Shown here piece after piece: positions 58,927 to 64,000 of a stretch of 64,000 nt of DNA (positions are counted from its first letter, which is position 1; each line of letters begins with the position of its first letter). Location: assembly GCF_018294505.1 (NCBI RefSeq), contig NC_057800.1, positions 478,206,530 to 478,270,529 of the forward strand, read 5' to 3'. The stretch comes from Triticum aestivum. Taxonomy: Eukaryota > Streptophyta > Magnoliopsida > Poales > Poaceae. The notes under the pieces are model-generated. The model was not told where the DNA came from. It saw only the letters and a program-made list of their open reading frames with translations, and ran no database searches. The translations under genes and the position numbers were made by a program.

Positions 58927-60436
58927 TGTTGGGAAACGTAGTAATTTCAAAAAAATTCCTATGCACACGCAAGATCATGGTGATGCATAGCAACGAGAGG
59001 GGAGAGTGTGATCTACGTACCCTTGTAGATCGACAGCGGAAGCGTTAGCACAACGCGGTTGATGTAGTAGTACGTCTTCACGGCCCGACCGATCAAGCAC
59101 CGAAACTACGGCACCTCCGAGTTCTAGCACACGTTCAGCTCGATGACGATCCCCGGACTCCGATCCAGCAAAGTGTCGGGAAAGAGTTCCGTCAGCACGA
59201 CGGCTTGATGACGATCTTGATGTACTACCGTCGCAGAGCTTCGCCTAAGCACCGCTACAATATTATCGAGGATTATGGTGGAAGGGGGCACCGCACACGG
59301 CTAAGAATATGATCACGTGGATCAACTTGTGTCTAGAGGTGCCCCCCTGCCCCGTATATAAAGGAGCAAGGGAGGAGGAGGCCGGCCCTAGGAGGGGGCG
59401 CGCCAAGTGTGGAGTCCTACTAGGACTCCCTAGTCCTAGTAGGATTCCACCTCCCATATGGAATAGGAAAAGAGGAAGGGAAAAGGAGAAGGAAGGAAGG
59501 GGGCGCCCCCCTTCCCTAGTCCAATTCGGACTAGACCAAGGGGAGGGGTGCGGCCACCCTTGAGGCCCTTTTTCTTCTTTCCCGTATGGCCTAATAAGGC
59601 CCAATACGTATTCCCGTAACTCTCCGGTACTCCGAAAAATACCCGAATCACTCGGAACCTTTCCGATGTCCGAATATAGTCGTCTAATATATCGATCTTT
59701 ACGTCTCGACCATTTCGAGACTCCTCGTCATGTCCTCGATCTCATCCGGGACTCCGAACTCCTTCGGTACATCGAAACTCATAAACTCATAATATAACTA
59801 TCATCGAAACCTTAAGCGTGCGGATCCTGCGGGTTCGAGAACAATGTAGACATGACCGAGACATGTCTCCGGTCAATAACCAATAGCGGAACCTGGATGC
59901 TCATATTGGCTCCCACATATTCTACGAAGATCTTTATCGGTCAGACCGCATAACAACATACGTTGTTCCCTTTGTCATCGGTATGTTACTTGCCCGAGAT
60001 TCGATTATCGGTATCTTAATACCTAGTTCAATCTCGTTATCGGCAAGTCTCTTTACTCGTTTCGTAATACATCATCTCGCAACTAACTCATTAGTTGCAA
60101 TGCTTGCAAGGCTTATGTGATGTGCATTACCGAGAGGGCCCAGAGATACCTCTCCGACAATCGGAGTGACAAATCCTAATCTCGAAATACGCCAACCCAA
60201 CATGTACCTTTGGAGACACCTGTAGAGCTCCTTTATAATCACCCAGTTACGTTGTGACGTTTGGTAGCACACAAAGTGTTCCTCCGGCAAACGGGAGTTG
60301 CATAATCTCATAGTCATAGGAACATGTATAAGTCATGAAGAAAGCAATAGCAACATACTAAATGATCGGGTGCTAAGCTAATGGAATGAGTCATGTCAAT
60401 CACATCATTCTCCTAATGATGTGATCCTGTTAATCA
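58927..60436 (-). repeat. Copia-C 5' LTR, truncated in U3
   Basis: Matches the Copia-B LTR from its 3' end (TGTTGGGAAACG at 58927) up to about 60436, where it stops in GTTAATCA. About 215 bp of U3 are missing. The likely TATA box GTATATAAAG is at 59354-59363; its direction is leftward, away from the host gene. Confidence 0.9.
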
Positions 60437-60664
60437 CATCATTTCCCTCCGCATCCCCGCCCGGGCGTCACAAGGCAAGACAAGAATTCGAATCCTCCAG
60501 ATCTCGATTCCCATTCCAGCGCCAGCGAGGCCAAACAAAAGCAGCCCACCAAACAGTAAACAACAAACCAAGCAAGGCACCCGCTCCCCTGTCCCTCACG
60601 CCGGCCGCGCCGTCTCCCTCCCTCCCTCCCCCACCCCATCCAAAAATCCCCAACCCCTCCCCCC
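60437..60664 (+). promoter_or_regulatory. Upstream and leader region of the host gene
   Basis: These 228 bp lie between the LTR break and the ATG. They contain no ATG, become C/T-rich (CTCCCTCCCTCC near 60612-60635), and have no clear TATA box, as in many housekeeping-type grass promoters. All or most is probably 5' UTR, so the promoter may lie partly within the truncated LTR. Confidence 0.6.
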
Positions 60665-63600
60665 ATGTCGTCGCGCCGCCCGCCGGCGGACCGCGCGGCC
60701 GAGGCGGGGGACGCGGCCCTCGCGCGCGACATCGTCACGCTCCACAAGGCCCTCTCCCTCGACCCCTCGCGCCGCCGCCGCTCCCTCCCGCTCCCCGCCG
60801 CCCCATCTGCCGCCGCCGACCAGGCCCGCCACAAGCCCAAGCTCAAGCCCTCCTCCTCCACCCGCAAGCTCCTGCCCTCCGCCTCCTACTCCTCCTCGGT
60901 CTCCACCTCCTCCTCCTCCTCATCCTCGTCCTTCTGGAAGAAGTCGTTGACGGCCATCTCGCACCTGGGCAGGCGCCGCCTTGACTGCGCCTTCACCCTG
61001 CAGGTGCACTCCGTCGACGGCCTCCCCACCGCGCTCGACGGCTCCCCGATCTCCGTCCACTTCCGCCGGATGTCCGCCTGCGCCTCCACCCGCCCCGTCG
61101 CGCCGGCCCTCGGCGCCGTCGCCTTCGAGGAGCCGCTCACGCAGCGCTCGCCCGTCTACTTCTCCCGCGGGGCCAAGAACGCGGTCAAGTACGAGCCGCG
61201 GGCCTTCGTCGTCACCGTCGCCGCCTCGGCGCTCGAGCTCGGCAAGCACGAGGTCGACCTCACCCGTTTGCTGCCGCTCTCCATCGACGACCTCGAGGAG
61301 GGCGGCGACTCCGGATTTGGGAAGTGGAGCACCAGCTTCCGGCTCTCTGGCGTTGCCCGCGGCGCGCGGCTCAATGTCACCTTCTCCTGCGTGCTCGTGG
61401 GCGGAGGTGGGGAGCAGCACAAGGGAGGGGAAGTGGCGGGGCTGAGACGGGGCTCCATGGCGCGGCAGGTGTCAGTGCAGTCCCCGTCACCAGTGCCGGC
61501 ACGGAGCCGGGACGTGAGGGTGCTCCACGAGGTTTTGCCAAACACGAGGCCTGTAAAGGCCTTGCCCTTTGTTGGTGATGCCGGTCTTGATGCTACCAAG
61601 GGTGAGACGGCAACAGTAGAATGCGAGGAGGATGGTTCACCGCAGTCAAAGCATTGCACCTCAGTAGAGATGAGGAAGGGAGAGGGGGACTTGGTGCACC
61701 CAGAGGGTGATTGTCATGGTTCAGAGTTCAATGTGGTTGAGCAGGGAGTTGAGGTCACCCTCGAGGATCCAGACCAGTTCAAACATGTCGAGACTGCCAA
61801 TGTGAATGATCAAGATGAGGGCTTTAGTGGTGAAGCTAATGAAGAGGGAACGGCCAAGCCTGCATTATTAATTGAAGATCTTGCTAAAGAGGGAACTGTT
61901 GAAGTGAAGTTGGAAGAGGAGCTCAATGATGTTGCTCTTGAAATGGACGATGTAGGAGACAAGCAGGATGCATCGGTCGAAGCGGCCTTGCTTCCTACTG
62001 CCGCATTTGAAAAAGATGGTGAGCTGGCAGCAGATGCAGAACTGGAGGTTCTGGAGGGTATATTCAACAAATTCTCAATTGTTGAGCCAGAGGAATTTGA
62101 CTCACCAATTGTGGAAGATAAGCATTCTAGGCGATTGAGCTGCATTGGTGCGGGAGATAGTTGCAATTCCGCCAGTAAGATGAGCAGATCACGCAGCATG
62201 GATGCTTCATCCGATTTTGTTGCTAATGAGTTTTTGGATATGCTTGGGATAGCACATAGCCCATTTGGGGTAACCTCAGATAGTGATCCCGAGTCACCAA
62301 GAGAGCGGCTTTGGAAGCAGTTTGAAAAGGAAGCTCTAGAATCTGGGGACTGTATTCTTGGTTTGGATTTCGAAGATGAGGTGGAAGAACCTAGTTGTGA
62401 AGATGTTGCAGAGGATTTCGATCTCTCCACAATCATACGCGAGGCTGAACTTGAGCTGCAGAATGTAGTTCCGCCCATAGACACCACATTTAGAGCCAAG
62501 TCACTGGAAGACGAGGAAACTGAAGCTTTGATGCGTCAATTTGGGCTAAATGAGAAGTCCTTCCAGTCTTCTCCACCTGGGAGTAGAAGTGGGTTTGGTA
62601 GCCCCATTGCCCTCCCACCTGAGCAGCCCCTTGAATTGCCACCTTTGGCTGATGGTTTGGGCCCATTTATTCAGACAGAGGATGGTGGATTTCTGCGGTC
62701 GATGAATCCAGTTCTTTTCAAGAATGCAAAGAACAATTGTAGCTTGGTCATGCAGGCTTCTTCTCCAATCGTACTGCCAGCAGAAATGGGCTCTGGAATT
62801 ATGGAGATATTGCATGGTCTAGCTTCAGTTGGAATCGAAAAGCTATCAATGCAAGCAAACAAACTTATGCCCTTAGAAGATGTCAATGGCAAAATGATGC
62901 AGCAGCTTGCATGGGAGGCTTCTCCTGCTCTAGAGTCTTCAGGAAGGTTAGAAATCTTTCTTTTCCTGCTTGTTCATGACGTCTTAATACTTCATCATTT
63001 GCCCTGGCTAAAATATATTACTCTAACCAATGCAGATATGACCTACTGGAGAATCATAGTTTTGATGCGTTGGCAGCAGGGGCCAGCAATGCTGCTTTGG
63101 GAAAGAAGAAGAAGAAAGAAAGAGGTGCTGATCTGTCATCATCATTGGGTGCGACAAGTGCTTCAGAATATGTTTCACTTGAGGATCTTGCTCCATTAGC
63201 TATGGAAAAGATTGAAGCCCTTTCTATTGAGGGTCTGAGGATACAGTCTGGCATGTCCGAAGAAGAGGCACCATCCAATATCAGTGCCCACCCTATTGGA
63301 GAAATTTCATCTCTACAAGGAAAGTCCGCAGAGAATACTTTGTCACTTGGTTTGGAAGGAACTGCAGGATTGCAGCTTCTGGATGTTAAACAAGCTGGTG
63401 GTGATGTTGATGGATTAATGGGCTTATCGATCACTCTAGATGAGTGGATGAGGCTTGATTCCGGAGTAGTGGATGAAGAGGAGCAGTTCAGTGACCGTAC
63501 ATCGAAAATACTTGCTGCCCACCATGCCAAACCAACGGACCTACTTGGTGAAGGCCAGACTGCAGACAAAAAGAGCAGGAGATCTGGTAGAAGATGGGGT

Positions 63601-64000
63601 TTGTTGGGGAACAACTTCACAGTTGCTCTCATGGTTCAATTGCGTGACCCGCTACGTAACTACGAGCCAGTTGGCACACCGATGCTTTCTTTGATTCAAG
63701 TTGAGAGGGTTTTTATTCCCCCAAAGCCCAAGATATACAGCACCGTTTCAGAGAAAGGTAACAGTGAGCAAGATTATGAGGAGCCCAATCCTGAGCAGGT
63801 TCTTGATAAAGTATCGGTCGATGAAGAAAAGATAGAGGAAGACTCTGTTCCCCAATTTAAAGTCACAGAAGTGCATGTGGCCGGTTTTAAGAGTGAGCCC
63901 GAGAAGACAAAACCGTGGGGTAATCAAACACAGCAGCAATCTGGTTCGAGATGGCTGCTAGGAGCTGGCATGGGCAAGGGCAGCAAGCATCCTCTGATGA
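60665..64000 (+). CDS. PMIR1: PLASTID MOVEMENT IMPAIRED1-related protein, 3' end outside window
   Basis: The coding region is 60665-62946 joined to 63036-64000, with 1,082 residues in view. In Arabidopsis, PMI1 and its relatives act in actin-dependent movement of chloroplasts and nuclei; a like role here is inference. A Ser-rich run (73-90) precedes an NT-C2 (EEIG1/EHBP1-type) domain at about 92-245, with F-T-L-Q-V-H-S-V-D-G-L-P, G-K-H-E-V-D-L-T-R-L-L-P and K-W-S-T-S-F. An acidic, poorly ordered middle follows. The conserved C-terminal half has S-L-E-D-L-A-P-L-A-M-E-K-I-E (808-821), a Lys run (784-788) and G-L-L-G-N-N-F-T-V-A-L-M-V-Q-L-R-D-P (949-966). The long C-terminal block favours PMIR1 over PMI1. 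ATG 60665 is the first ATG after the LTR. Only a few residues should be missing. The first exon is very GC-rich at its 5' end, as usual in grasses. The frame is intact. Confidence 0.9.
62947..63035 (+). other. Intron 1 of the PMIR1-like gene
   Basis: An 89-nt intron, GTTAGA to AATGCAG, splitting an Arg codon after its second base (AG|A). Splicing restores the conserved Y-D-L-L-E-N-H sequence. Unspliced, the first frame stays open through the intron but then leaves the conserved frame and stops at 63197-63199. Confidence 0.88.

Larger units (their letters stand above)
54837..60436 (-). mobile_element. Copia-C: reversed, doubly truncated Angela/WIS/BARE1-type element
   Basis: Read on the minus strand: a 5' LTR lacking its first ~215 bp (60436-58927), tRNA-Met-type primer site, leader, gag, protease, integrase and half of the reverse transcriptase, ending at Y-G-L-V-Q-A (54837) where fragment H begins. 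RNase H and the 3' LTR are missing. The truncated LTR end lies next to the host gene. Confidence 0.92.

Noticed and set aside
60421..60984. 187-codon Pro/Leu-rich ORF overlapping the host gene start
   Set aside because: Out-of-frame shadow of the GC-rich first exon. The overlapping frame carries the NT-C2 domain and is the real one.
1..64000. Search for tRNA, rRNA, CRISPR arrays, bacterial operons or a new defence-like system
   Set aside because: I saw no spacer-repeat pattern, no tRNA fold and no prokaryotic gene order. Repeats here are explained by LTRs and the tandem array.

Overview
The window is grass nuclear DNA, most likely from a Triticeae genome (wheat, goatgrass, rye or barley). 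The evidence is several long terminal repeats (LTRs) that begin TGAAGGAAATATGCC or TGTTGGAAATATGCC, as in Angela/WIS/BARE1-type Copia elements; Gypsy LTRs that begin TGATACGTCTCC; a Stowaway MITE; and one host gene with a GC-rich first exon. About 95% of the window is transposable-element sequence. I found no rRNA, tRNA, CRISPR or bacterial-type gene, and no previously undescribed multi-gene system. The novelty lies in element architecture.

Layout. 1-2546: low-copy-looking DNA, perhaps a decayed DNA transposon, with one small minus-strand ORF. 2547-5277: tandem array of a ~505-bp unit (about 5.4 copies). 5278-8575: two minus-strand Gypsy pieces, one with a gag-like zinc-knuckle ORF and a Stowaway MITE in its LTR. 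8576-9701 and 41173-41246: tail of a probable LINE, split by Copia-A. 9702-41172: Copia-A, which carries Gypsy-E (12213-32696) in its leader and a 2.5-kb solo LTR (35408-37935) in its pol gene. Gypsy-E in turn carries a 4.25-kb solo LTR (14612-18860) and a full-length reversed Copia-D (23668-32321). Each of these nested insertions has a readable 5-bp target duplication. 41247-42714: LINE reverse transcriptase remnant. 42715-51238: Copia-B, inserted into that LINE and truncated in its 3' LTR. 51239-54467: truncated LTR of another family. 54468-54836: reversed Copia LTR end. 54837-60436: reversed, truncated Copia-C. 60665 to the window end: host gene on the plus strand.

The host gene is a PLASTID MOVEMENT IMPAIRED1-RELATED1-like gene with an N-terminal C2-type (NT-C2) domain and the family's conserved C-terminal block. 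Its first ATG lies only about 228 bp from the truncated Copia-C LTR, so its proximal upstream DNA is retrotransposon.

The Copia copies are all coding-dead. B and C share two lesions (a stop between integrase and reverse transcriptase, and a +1 A frameshift in reverse transcriptase) that A lacks. D has nearly identical LTRs around a badly decayed internal region. Both patterns suggest copies mobilised by proteins supplied from elsewhere. Family names are from recognition of the ends, not from a database search.
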